Part shown: piece after piece, positions 23,701-35,124 of the stretch
How positions within the stretch are numbered: position 1 is the first letter of the stretch
How the letters are laid out: each line of letters opens with the position of its first letter
Origin: Ectocarpus siliculosus
Lineage: Eukaryota > Sar > Phaeophyceae > Ectocarpales > Ectocarpaceae
Assembly (NCBI GenBank): GCA_000310025.1
Contig: FN649741.1
Location: 1,353,474-1,417,473 of the forward strand
DNA length: 64,000 nt
Direction of reading: 5' to 3'
Notes under the pieces: model-generated
What the model was told of the DNA's origin: nothing
Seen by the model: only the letters and a program-made list of their open reading frames with translations
Database searches by the model: none
Program-made: the position numbers and the translations under genes

Positions 23701-26451
23701 ATGGCAATCGACGCTTTAGGAAGCTCGAGACGCAACAGTGGTCAACAGATCGGGGAGAACAGCCCCCCTGCCGCAGCTGAAGGCGGCAACGAAAAAGACG
23801 GAGTCGGAGTGGGAAGTAGCAATGCGTCAGTTCCTACGTTCGAGATCAGGGAATACTCGGACTCGGCGAGCGATGATGAAAACAACGATACAGCGGAGGC
23901 AAAAGAGAGCGCCGAAACAAAACGAGTCGAAGATCGAGAAGAGAGCGGAGACGACGACCGGCACCGAACGGCGTCCGACGAAGAACACGAGATGGATATG
24001 GCGCAGCAGAAGAAAAACAGACGGGCACGGGCTCAGCCCGGAGCCAAAGGGGGAGGGCGACGAGACACGGGAAGAGGTGGTTGGTTCCAGTTGTTAGGAC
24101 GGAAGAAGACTCAGTTCGAGCCCGGTGATCTCGTCGAGGCCGAGTGGGCTGGAACTGGGTGGTGGTACGTGGGGTACATCGGGTCCGGGTCTGGGGAGCG
24201 GGGAGAAGAATCTACGGGTGGTACGGGTGGTGTACCACAAGCGAAAACTTCGAAACGAAGTAAAGAGTTGTTTCACGTCGTGTTTGAAGACGGCGACGAG
24301 GCGGACGTTATCAGGAGAGACTTGAAGCGACTGCAACCAACAGGTAAAGAGGATCAGATATATTCAGCATCTCAAGAGATTGCATGATGTTTACTCCCCA
24401 TCTGTAGAGGCGTTTCTGAAAAAGTACCCACGCCATGTGCGTCGCACCCAATGCTGTCACTTACTGTAAAAGGCACATAAATTGCACACCCTTTAGGGGT
24501 ATTATTAACGCAACGGAAAAGTCGTGCACTTTTTCTCGGAACGGTGAAAAGAATCCCCGACTTTTTTTCGCTTGTTCTATTCGTGATGTCATCACAAAAA
24601 ATACGTTTCCTTCCCTGAATACACGCTTGCTCGGCACACAACAGGTTGACATGGTATTGCTCACCATAGAGCAGCGGTAAAAGCGCAATGAGCAGCAACC
24701 GACACAGAGGACAACACACTTAAAAAGATCCCGCCCACCCGGCCTGCTGTTTTCAGTTTTCAGCAGCGACAGGCGCAGGGCAGAGTGTCGCCACCTGGGT
24801 GTTGCTTGCGATTTCTTCAGTTTGCCAGCTCATTTTTCACGGTTGCGACTCCCTTCTTTGACCACCACCTGCCCAAAGGTAGACGAGCTCAACAATCATA
24901 GGGCAGCAGCCACGCTGACAGCCAGCATCATATAGATGGCCAATCCGAAAGAATTAGCGTGTCGGAGGCCCTGTTGCTCTACAGCTGGATTGATGTTGAT
25001 GTGTCGGACCAAAATCAGATCATCTCGCCGCATTTTTTCCAACGGCATTTTGGTGAGGTGGCACACGTCTCTCGCACACTTTATTGAGCAACACCCAAGC
25101 ACCCAATACCCACGAAGCAGCACGACGCCGGGAGATGGTATCATACAGACAGCCGAACCGAAGGAATCAGCGCGTTGGAGGTCTTGGTGCTGCTGCTGTA
25201 CTCGTTCTACTGTTTCCGTGTTTGCCATGCGTGATTGAAAGAAATTCTCCGGCACCAACAGCAGCAGTTGAAGACGAGAGCACCAAGCAATGTCTAGTTT
25301 TGGACCAAGAACGGACTGAACGCCGCTTCTGCCGCTTGTCCGTCTCCACAACAGACCTGGACGTGAGTCTGGCAGGTCTTTCTAGCGTTCTCAGTGATGT
25401 TACAGCGCCCGCGTTGCGCTTGTCCGATGCTTCTGTCAAAAATACGCATCCGTGAAAGTAGCAAGCCCCAAAACATCCCGGCTCCTTCTTTCCACGTTTC
25501 CGGGGAAAAACGCCTCCATATATGTTCAAGAAAACACGCTTCCGTGAAATTTTCCGTGTTTTTTTGTCGTTAAGAACACCCCTTAGTCCCACCTCCGGCG
25601 GACGGCACAACCAATCGTCAATGTGGGCACTTAAACGTATCTCGCGGATGCCCTTGTCGGAGCCTGATGCACTTCTTTTTGACGATGTTGCGTAGACTTC
25701 AACCTTCACAAAACATCAAGAAATAATGCCCCTATTCGTGGGCAGCTTGTCTCACTCGTGTTTTTCTTCCGGCTCACTTTTGGCTCAAGGTACGCCCAGA
25801 GCAAGCAGTGGTGTGACCACGTTGCCACGACACGTGCCGGTTGCCGACCTCGGATCGGGCCGTCTACATATCGACCTACCATCATCAAAACCAAGCCAGG
25901 GTCAGGAGGGGGGAGGGGAGAGCGGGAGAAACCGTAACAACAACCTGGGCCGCAACGTGAAGAGACATTCTTCCAACGGCAAACAGCGAGACACAGAAGA
26001 AGAAGCGGCATCATCATCGCTCGTCCGAAAGGGAAGCTTGGGGAACATGGACAACCGGCTTCGCCAGGGCGAAAAAGCGCTGTGGGGCGGTCGCGGCTCT
26101 CCAAGTGTCGGCTCTCCGGCCAACGCCAGCGGGAATGGCGGTGACAGTCCACGTGGGGACTGGTGGGAGACCGGTACGCCGTACGCGTTCCAGCCACGCC
26201 TTGCTGCGGCCAAGGCGACCGTGATGGCTTTCGTCGATGACGATGGCGATGATGGTCGGACGCCATCGACAACCAACAGCACTGCCTCGGGGTTATCTTT
26301 GCGGCATCAACAGCAACGGCGGCCCATACAGGGTGGCCGCGGGAGGAGCCACTTGGGCGCGCCCAGGGGTTCGAGCCGGGAGTTGTTGCGCATCGTGAAG
26401 GCGCCAGAGACCAACGAAAGCCACGGGCAAAGGGTCTTCTTCCTAGCTTGA
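23701..26451 (+). CDS. Tudor-like domain protein, two exons
   Basis: Exon 1 is 23701-24343 and exon 2 is 25790-26451. The donor CAG|GTAAAG splits a Gly codon 1+2, and the acceptor after a T/C-rich tract (GGCTCAAG|GT) restores it, giving 434 residues. Residues ~1-135 are acidic and polar (Ser/Glu/Asp/Arg) and look disordered. Residues ~139-212 form a Tudor/Agenet-like barrel: FEPGDLVEAEWAGTGWWYVG, then FHVVFEDGDEADVIRRDLKR, with the usual aromatic positions and the FEDGDE turn. Such domains bind methylated Lys or Arg on histones or other proteins. The C-terminal exon is low-complexity (Gly, Ser, Arg, Asn). If exon 1 were not spliced it would end at a stop in the intron (24387), giving 228 residues. 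The single intron contains a complete transposon copy. No orthologue is recognised. Confidence 0.68.
24496..25582. mobile_element. PIF/Harbinger-like non-autonomous DNA transposon, copy A (1.09 kb)
   Basis: Terminal inverted repeats start GGGGTATTATTAACG on the left and, read on the other strand, GGGGTGTTCTTAACG on the right. The element is flanked by TTA at 24493-24495 and 25583-25585. A TTA target duplication and G-rich termini fit the PIF/Harbinger (Tourist) superfamily; this assignment is inference. Subterminal segments rich in TTTCCGTG/CACGGAAA follow the inverted repeats. A 151-codon minus-strand frame (25351-24896) is shared with copy B but shows no transposase domain. The copy lies in the Tudor-gene intron. 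Confidence 0.75.
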
Positions 26452-28979
26452 TCTAGAAGGCGCGCGTGGTTGATACGTGTGGCGTACCAACAAAGGCGCG
26501 TTCTGTGTGTAGCGAGGAAAAATAGCAAGGTGGAAGGCGTGTGACCCCCTTCCCAACCAAATACAAGAGCAGGCAGCACGGCCACCTGACATACAGGTTG
26601 GCAATTTATCAGGCACGCCACGTTAGTAACCTACCCTGCAAAATGAACAGGCCCTTCGGGTAATGGTTTACCAGTGACGTCGGTGCAACAAACTGCTTTA
26701 GACCTCACGAGCGCACGACTACCCCCTTGAGTTTACAATACCACCGAAGCTCCAGTCATCTTTGGTTCCTAGAGAGCTCGTGGTCTGGGTACAATGTGTT
26801 GGGCCTATATCTTGCCTAGTCAACGCGTGGGGTCTTTCAGTACAGCAGTGCGTCATTCAGCAAATACGGCGTTTTTGCGCAGAAAATAGTCTCACGTAAA
26901 TTCAAATATAAATTCTCACTTGAACAGACAACCAATTCTTCCCTTCTTCCCGATGGAAAGCACCAAGAAACGATCCACCCGCAGTTGCAAAGACCACGAC
27001 AATGCACTCAACCCACGATAACCACCACCCTTACCGCACAGTCGACCAATGTTTTCCACATTCGAACGCCCTCACCACACAGACACACAGAGAAGTATTT
27101 GTTGCGCTGACAGCAGCGCACACCGGCGGTACTATCCCAAACAAAACACAGAACCTAGCGTATTAAACATCGACTCTCAACTTATAAACCGGCACAACAA
27201 TAATTTTGGGGATGTGAAACCAAGCGACCTCGGGCACACTCGCTTCCACGCCCAGCAAAACAAACCTAGAACATATCCGGCGGATAGGATGCAGAAACAG
27301 GATAAGAACAGCCCCCCCTCGAAGGCTGTGGCGTACGTCCCTGTTGTCGTCTACCGTTTGCTACCACATTCATCACATGATTCAGCCGTACCACACGCCG
27401 CACAGTATGAAACCTCACAGCCAATACGCGCACACGACAACAGAGACACGCGACCCCGCTTCGGGGGGGTTTGAACGGAAATCACACTTCTTGGAAGACT
27501 CCCATCGAAATAACCAATGTCACTGAATTCTCGAATGAACACCACCACACTAACAATAGAATACCACTAAATACTTCATACCTCTCACCAAGAACAAAGT
27601 TTGCCCCGCCAAAGCAGACGGCATCCAGACGCCCAACTCACGGGGGAGGGGTTGATGGCCGATTCTTCTATGAACAGCGATCGCCGCCGTCTGTATGTAT
27701 ACAAGCACAAACCACGAAGTGAGCTCAGAACCACTGTAGAAAGACAACATACACCCCCATACCCCTATTGCACTGCGCCGCCTCTTTTTCCCTCCCAAAT
27801 GCCCCCCCCCACCCCCCGCCCGAGCAAGCGTTCATCAACGTCTATCCCCCTGCTCAAAGACGGAGACGGCGTCAAGCTTCTGAATAGACTAGTATTTTTG
27901 TGCCACAGCCTCTCCGCTGCACGAGAAAAACACATTTAAAACAATATGCGCTGAAAGTTACCCCAGTGCTTACAACTGTCTCTGGAAGTGAACGCACCAG
28001 AAAATAAATTAAGTCATACGCAGCTGTCATCCGTACGCAAGGAAGTAAGCAAAATATGCCGAACACCCTTAGCAGGATGCAGCTCACCCTTCATGTGACT
28101 CGTCGAATACCTCACGGTGCTTCGCGCTTGGTGATGTGAGAGCCTGGTCCGGTGAGAACCCGGCGTGCTCCGTCCCGGCTTTGTAGGAATGCGAGGTCAA
28201 TGGTCTAACGACTACGGGATGCACGACTATGAGTACACCTCCCCCACCCCCACCCCTATTTCTGACAAAGCAGAACCCACCCAACGAAAAACGGGGAAGC
28301 CGAACCGCCGCTGCAGGTCTTTCTCTCGTCCTTTTCGCCATCTAAGCTACACGGCGTTCATCCTAAGCAGCCAGCTTGCTAGAGAAGCACATCTCGACTG
28401 ACCTAGTCTCCGCGCAATATTGCTGCAACGCCGTGCCTCCTTTGGCGCTGACGAGGCACGTGCACGAGTGCTGAGCTGTTTCACCACCACTGCTGCACCG
28501 CGACCGTTGTTTCAGACGAGCAGACTCCCCAACTCCCAGACGTCCCAGAATCCAGATGACATCCAAGACAATCATCACACACCGCTGACATCCAAGACAA
28601 TCATCACACCCCGCCCCCCGCCCCCCACGATAGACACGCATCGACCCCCCCTTCGAGGGTATAACTAAAAGAAACGCATCAATTTTCTCCTCCTCGAGCG
28701 TGCTCTCGCGCAATTGAACAATAAAATGAATTAAGCCCCGGGCGTACTATGATAACCGGCGTGTCATGCTCGTTTTTGTTAATTTTGCTGACCGACACCT
28801 CGCACCTATCAAAAGAAAAAACAAAAACAACCTATCGAGTCTCGGTCAGGCGTACGTATCACTAAATAGACACGCTGCATCTCCCCAGAAAAAAAGAAAT
28901 TGATCAGGTGTATCTAGACACCACAGTAAGAAAAAGACGATACCAAGCTGTTATCGGCCAATGAGGTTGATAAGATTGA
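26452..28979. other. Convergent intergenic region (Tudor-like gene / GDH2 3' flanks)
   Basis: No supported gene in 2.5 kb. On the plus strand it is A/C-rich, equivalent to T/G-rich 3' flank read from the minus-strand GDH2 gene. Open frames such as 27049-27474 are compositional: Asn/His/Thr/Pro-rich, without a domain or splice pattern. A dispersed repeat lies at 27988-28239, and a short direct repeat (ATCCAAGACAATCATCACAC) occurs twice at about 28561-28607. Confidence 0.55.
27988..28239. repeat. Dispersed 250 bp repeat, copy 1 (retroposon-like)
   Basis: About 250 bp nearly identical to 53024-53271 in the same orientation; shared blocks include CACCAGAAAATAAATTAAG and GAGAACCCGGCGTGCTCCG. Both copies end in a C-rich run after GAGTACAC. 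Copy 2 has an 18 bp target-site duplication; none is clear here. It lies downstream of GDH2. Confidence 0.8.
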
Positions 28980-31900
28980 TCAGTACACGCCGAGGCTGGC
29001 CCTCACGCCGGCAGAGCGAAGGATGTCTGCCACCCTCTTCTTGTCCTCTTCGCTCAGGGGCCTTCCGTGTGTGCGTGCGCGCGCAACCGAGGACAGATCG
29101 TACAGGGAGTAGACAGAGCGGGAGGGGCGGGAGAGAAGGATGTCAGACAGGTACGTAGGACTTTCGCAACCGAACAGCAGGCGAGTTGTAAAAGCAAAGG
29201 AATGCTTCTGGTTGGAATGGTGAATGTCAGCAAAACCTATCTGTGTGATCTGCGCCTACATTGAATTCCCGCAACATTTCGACAAACCTTTACAAATTCT
29301 ACCCCGCCTTGCTTCTACCATAACGCTGCAGAGACAACACAATCTAGCGTTGACCTCCCCCTCCCCCCCCCGTCCTCCTCGCTTTTATCCGCCCCCTAAC
29401 TCTCCCTGAAAAGGCGGGAAGAAATATCGATGGGATATGTAGAGTCGGCAAACAAAAAATCGAGCCACACTTGGCAAAGTAGGAAGGAACGATTGGCCAT
29501 CGGTGATCGGTCTTGTGGGAACAATGCTCCGTCCCCTCGAGGACGCGTGGCCAATGGTCTGACCGTGAAGGCAGGCAAAACATAAACACACACACCCCTT
29601 CTCCCTTGTCTCTTACTTGTCGTCGCCCTCCTCCACCACCCGAGCCAGGTCCTTGACGGCCCCTTCCTCCCGGATGTACGAGAACGCAAGGTCTCCCAGG
29701 CGGTCTCGAGGCTGGGCGTCGATGAAATTGATACCTGGTCGGCACCGCAATCAAGACAACTTTGAGAGTTCAACAAGATGAGAGCGGTTAGACCCACGAG
29801 GCCCGTGGTCGGGCAATAGCCGAGGGGCCAAACAAGACGAAAACGCCGACAATAATACAGAGGGAAATGCGCGGGGGGGGGGGAAGACGTGCAGTAATAA
29901 TAGGGATGAGGTCGGGGCACTGTCTACGATCGGATGAGCGATTTGTCCCGGGCCATCGTTGCAGAGAGGGGGGGAAGAGCATGAGAGAGCGAGAGCGAGA
30001 GGGAGAGGGAGGGAGGGAGGGAGGGAGATAGAGACAAGATAGAGAGAGAGAGAGAGAGAGAGAGTTGCGAGGCTGCGAAGAAACTTGACTGGCGGTCAAT
30101 GTTTCAATGTTTTCCGTCCATATTAATGTGTCTGTTTCGTGTACCTTGTCCGAGCATTATGGGGGAAAAGCAACAAACGATTTGCCCTCGCTCAAAAGAG
30201 AACAGGGTGGACATCTTTCGGAAAGAAGCAGCAACGACCATCACCCCAGTCAAGTCAGGACAAGATCGAATGCAACAACCTGAAGACACAGAGGAGAGTT
30301 AACCTCAGTGAGATCAAACACTACGGCATGACCCACCCGAAAAACGTCCGTCATCCGCCATGGAAGGTAATACCACGCGGTTTCATATCCTCCCCCGCTA
30401 TTATACTGGGTTCAAAGCGTTCAAGTCACATGCATGCTTTTCTGAGATCGAGTCAGAACTTGTCACTCGCATGAAGCGGTACTAGTTTCCAAAGCCGTCT
30501 ATCCCCGCGCGTCCAGCACAGATGATTTGATTCTACCGCAAAGCAATGTTTTAACTATCAAGACTCAACCGACTCGTTCATTAGATTCCGTCTCGTTCTC
30601 TCACACAAACGTTTGGTGGCCGATGACGTCTACAAGTTGTGTTGTCCCAAGCTATCGCGGCTTTCCGCACGGGGTTAGCCCCCCCCCCCCCCCCCCCCAA
30701 AAATGCTTTTTACAACTTCTCCAAAAACCCCCGTAGCCCCCCCCCCCCCCGCCCCCGTTAAATTCCCCCCTTTTCCGAGGGCCGGGGNNNNNNNNNNNNN
30801 NNNNNNNNNNNNNNNNNNNNNNNNNNNNNNNNNNNNNNNNNNNNNNNNNNNNNNNNNNNNNNNNNNNNNNNNNNNNNNNNNNNNNNNAAATCCCCCGGGT
30901 TTTTTTTTTTCCCCCCCTTTTTTTTGGGGGTTAAAAGGGTTAAAATCACAGCCAGCTTTTTTGGAAATGGGGTAAAAATTTTTCCCTCGCAGAAAGGGGT
31001 TTTATTTTCAAAACCCGTTTTTCCCCGGGGGTCCCCAAAAAATGTTTTGTTTTTCCCCAAAAACAATTTTTTAATTTCCAAAACCCAACCGACTTTTTCA
31101 TTAATTTCCGTTTTTTTTTTTCCCAAAAAATTTTGGGGGCGGAGGAGGTTTAAAATTTGTTTTTTCCCAAATTTTGGGGGTTTTCCCCCGGGGGTTACCC
31201 CCCCCCCCCCTCCCCCCCAAAGATGTTTTGTAAAATTTTTGGAAAAACCCACGTAGCCTCCCCCCCCCCAGCCCCGTTTAATGTTCCCCCTTTTGGGGGA
31301 GGGGTGGCCAATGGTTTTTTCGCTCAAAAGGCATGCAAAACATCAGTACGCCCCCCCCCCCCCAGCCCCATCTGACGACTCACCCTCCTTGTAAACAACC
31401 CTGCAGGCGAGGCAGGAGGCCATGGCGTTGCGGAGGTACTGCGGGGGCAGGGTGGTAGGTACCCTGTCGAACGCGGCCTCGACGAGCTTCTCGGGCAGGT
31501 GTTCTCGGAACAGAGGCAGCAGGAGACGGAGGTGCTCCTCCTGCTCCTCCTGATTTCCACGAGACGATGACGAAATCGTAATGAAATAAAGAACAAAAAA
31601 ACAAACAAAACATTGTTGTTGGATACGAAAGAAAACAACGAGATGTGCGACGAGGAACGTGTCGAAATCAAGTCATGTTTGCACCTTGTTCTATATCCGC
31701 CTCAAGAGTTTTTGGCCAGAAACCTGAGGTGATCACAGGAAACCCACACACCCTGCCCCCGACCCTCGTTGCTGACGGGGCAGTACCTATCGCTTTCCTT
31801 CTTCGAAATTCAAAACGTCACATGGTCGGTTCGAAACCTACCGATCGGGTAGTAACGCCATTGGCACAGGCTTGCAACTCTCACCGCAGAAGGTGCATCA

Positions 31901-34900
31901 TCCAGGATCTTGAGGACCGCGTCGGTGACCGAGTTGATTGCGTTGCTGATTCGCTCGCTGATGGCCGGCAGGGGCGTGGCCGGGTGGTTGCGGTGCTCGC
32001 GGAAGAGAAGCTCGGCCTCGCGGCGACCCGCGTCCCTGAGCTTCTCCAACACGTCGAGCACGATGCCCTCCTGTTTGATATCATCGGGGGAAATCGATGT
32101 TGTTATTTCGGAGTTCAACACGGCACTCACTGATCGTACCGCCTGGTTGAAATTCAGTTATCAAGGTGTGTGTTTGTGTACGTGGTTCGGCGGGCTATGT
32201 ATGTGTGCCGGCAGTGTGACCTGGCGCACCTTGTCCGCTGTGTCGACCTACATCGCTCTCGCGACGCCCTTTCCCGCTCCTGTCGTCAGACAACCGAATT
32301 GTGAACACCCCTAGCCCCCCCCCACACCCCCACGCCCTGTGTGATGCGCAGCCAGCACCCCCCGTGAACCGTACACAGGTCTGTTATTTATTCCTGCAGC
32401 TGTTAACCATTTGCTGGTCTCTTTTGTTCTTCCGTCTTTCGTCAGGGTTCTATTCTGTCGTGTGCTCTATCGTGGCTGTGTTTGTCCTCCTCCCTTATAT
32501 TCTGTTCTTCCACATTCTGTTCTTACTGTTCTCTTTTCTCTTGTGATATTTTCTATGATAATTTACTCATCACCTTGTTCTCCTTGAACTTCTCGGACGT
32601 CATGAGCATGGTTATATATTCTGTTTTTCCACATTTTGTTCTTTTTGTTCTCTTCTTTTCTCTTGTGATATTTTCTACTCCTCACCTTGTTCTCCTTGAA
32701 CTCCTCGGACGTCATGAGCATGGACGAGATGATCTCGAACGAGCTGCAGATAACGCCGCACTTGTTGGCGCTCGAGTCCTGGTAGGTTAACCGTTTCCCC
32801 AAACACGGCAAGGCAGGTAGGTGTGCGGACGTTGAGCAAACCCCTAATAGAGCTCTAATCTCTGCGGTGGGGCTGACTCAACCGGTCAACATGTTCTCCC
32901 AGCACATGCTCTCTCAAACTCCTGTACATACTTCTGAGAGTGCTGTTCTTTCTCTCTCATGCGTCTCACAGAGGTTGACACTTGTCGGTACACCCGGTGG
33001 TTCAGTAGCTTAACCTCGCAGGATTCTGGTCGCTTTGGGGCAGGCGTTTGAATCTCGGCGCCGTCACACGAACTGGGACTGTTCTGCCTCACGCCACGCC
33101 CCAACAAGCTTGGGTACTGTAGCGGTTAACCCGGGTGTGTACGGAAAAACTCGACTTTCTTCACGGTCGACGAGGGGAAGAACCGGCTGAATTCCTCTCG
33201 TGATGAAAAAAGAAATCAGGCTAACTCCGCAGAAGGCAGGCGGCGGAGCCCCAAGAAAAACATGGTATGTGTGCATCCTTTCCTTCCTCCTGTGTCACCA
33301 AGGTTGTCCAGAGACCGACCATGCTGGAAGGCGCAAAACTCGGCGCCCAGAGGCATGACACGCAGCAGGAGCATCAGCGCAGGGTGGTTGCATATTACTG
33401 TAGTCTCTCGCGCCCCTCTCTCACCTTCACGAAAACCACACCGGCCTCCTTGAACAGCGCTTCCCTTGCCTCCGGGGTCGTGAACAGGTTCGCTCTGTCG
33501 GAAGAGATGAGATGGATAAAATTGTGGTGTCTTTGTAAGAAAAAAAGAGGCATCGTTTCAAGATTCTGCGCATTGGAAGGGCGAGGCCGCCGGTGGCGAA
33601 GCTGGTGCATCCAATGCAGGCACGAAACCAACAACAAGCCAATGAAGCCAACAACACACATGAAGCTAACCCGGGGGGGGGGGGGAGGGGGGCATCTGCG
33701 GACGGCGAACTTCACGTTGACCCCTGGCCCCTCCCCTCAAGCTTATCTCAGGCTGACTCTTATCCGACCGATAGTTGGCCCGACGGAGTTTTTGACGATA
33801 GGCATACCCCCGCCACCGTTTGCCAAGCCCCCGCACACGAAATCTCCAAAAGACAGACCTCACTCCACACCACCACAGGGGACCTGGTGCTCCCGCCGTG
33901 ATGGTCGCATCGCCACAAACCTTGCTACGCACGACATCTGTAGGCTTCTTTGAAGCCTGCTCTGATCGCTGTCGAATGTGTGTGGGCCGAGAAACGTCAA
34001 TCGGTGCCCGCAAAAGTGCGAATTCCGTGTGGATATATCGCACGCGGATGTTAGCCCTACAATCCGTTTGCGATATATCCACACGGATTGTCAATTATCG
34101 GCCCGCACAGAGCCCACAACGACCAGACGAGGCGGGAAAGAAGCCTACAGATGTCGTGCGTAGAGCCTTCAGGCTTTATGGCGATGCGACCACCACGGCG
34201 GGAGGCGAAGGCTCCCTGTGGGGGTGTGGAGTGAGATCTGTTCTTTTGGAGATTTCGTGTGCGGGGGCTCCGCAAACGTAGGCGGGGGGGGGGTACATAC
34301 GCCCATCGTGAAACAACCCCCGTCGGACCAATCTTGGGTCGCGGTAAGATTCACCCTCCCCCGGGTTAGGTTTTCCGGAGTGTGCAAAACGCCCCCCCCC
34401 CCCCCCACGGCTTACTTCTCCCACATCACCCCCCCCACTCTCACCCTTCTACAACGAGAGTACTGGAAGGGGTCCCGTCGCTGTCGAGGTAGGACCGCCA
34501 GTTGGAGCCGTTGATAGTCCCGGGGCGCCCGCCGGCGGGAACGAAGGCGTCGGCCTTGACCCGGTTGTGCATCGTGTTGCGCGCCCGGATGCCCTCGTCG
34601 TTGTCGCACGTGTGCAGGACGCCCTTGGGACCGAACTGTGTTTATGGGTTTTGCGTTTGGCATCGTTTTTTTTGTTGTTTTTGGTTCCAAGAACACAATA
34701 AAATACTTTCATCCCTTCCACAGGTTAAGGTCTGGGGAATATTAGCAACGAATTCGTACATTTTCATATTTTCTTCACAAAAAATTGCAACTAGTTCAAC
34801 TCTTGCAAAGATACAAGTCTAGGAAAGATTGGCGATGAATTAACCATGGTGTTGAATGATGACCAACCGGCCATTTTGGTTGTTCATTGGCGTTGGCGAT

Positions 34901-35093
34901 AGGGGCATCAAGAGCGGGGGGGAAAGAGACGCTATAGGCATGGGCAACAGGTACGATGGCAGCTAGTTGAAGGAAGGTAGGCTTCTGGTTGGTAGCTCTT
35001 TGGACAACGGAGGATGGGGCAGGACAATAGTTGGCGGGGGGGGGTGGATACAGCAACCATTGTGGCCGAAAAAACACCGACATCGTCAGCAGC

Positions 35094-35124
<31 letters not shown>

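Noticed and set aside
25167-25709. 180-codon minus-strand frame over the right part of transposon copy A
   Set aside because: It runs out of the element into unrelated flanking DNA and is not preserved in the other copies as a unit.
27049-27474. 142-codon plus-strand open frame
   Set aside because: Composition reflects the A/C-rich flank; no start context, domain or partner exons.
30758-31327. Long minus-strand frame spanning the second assembly gap
   Set aside because: It reads through Ns and homopolymer-rich low-quality sequence; the peptide is Lys/Gly/Phe-rich noise.
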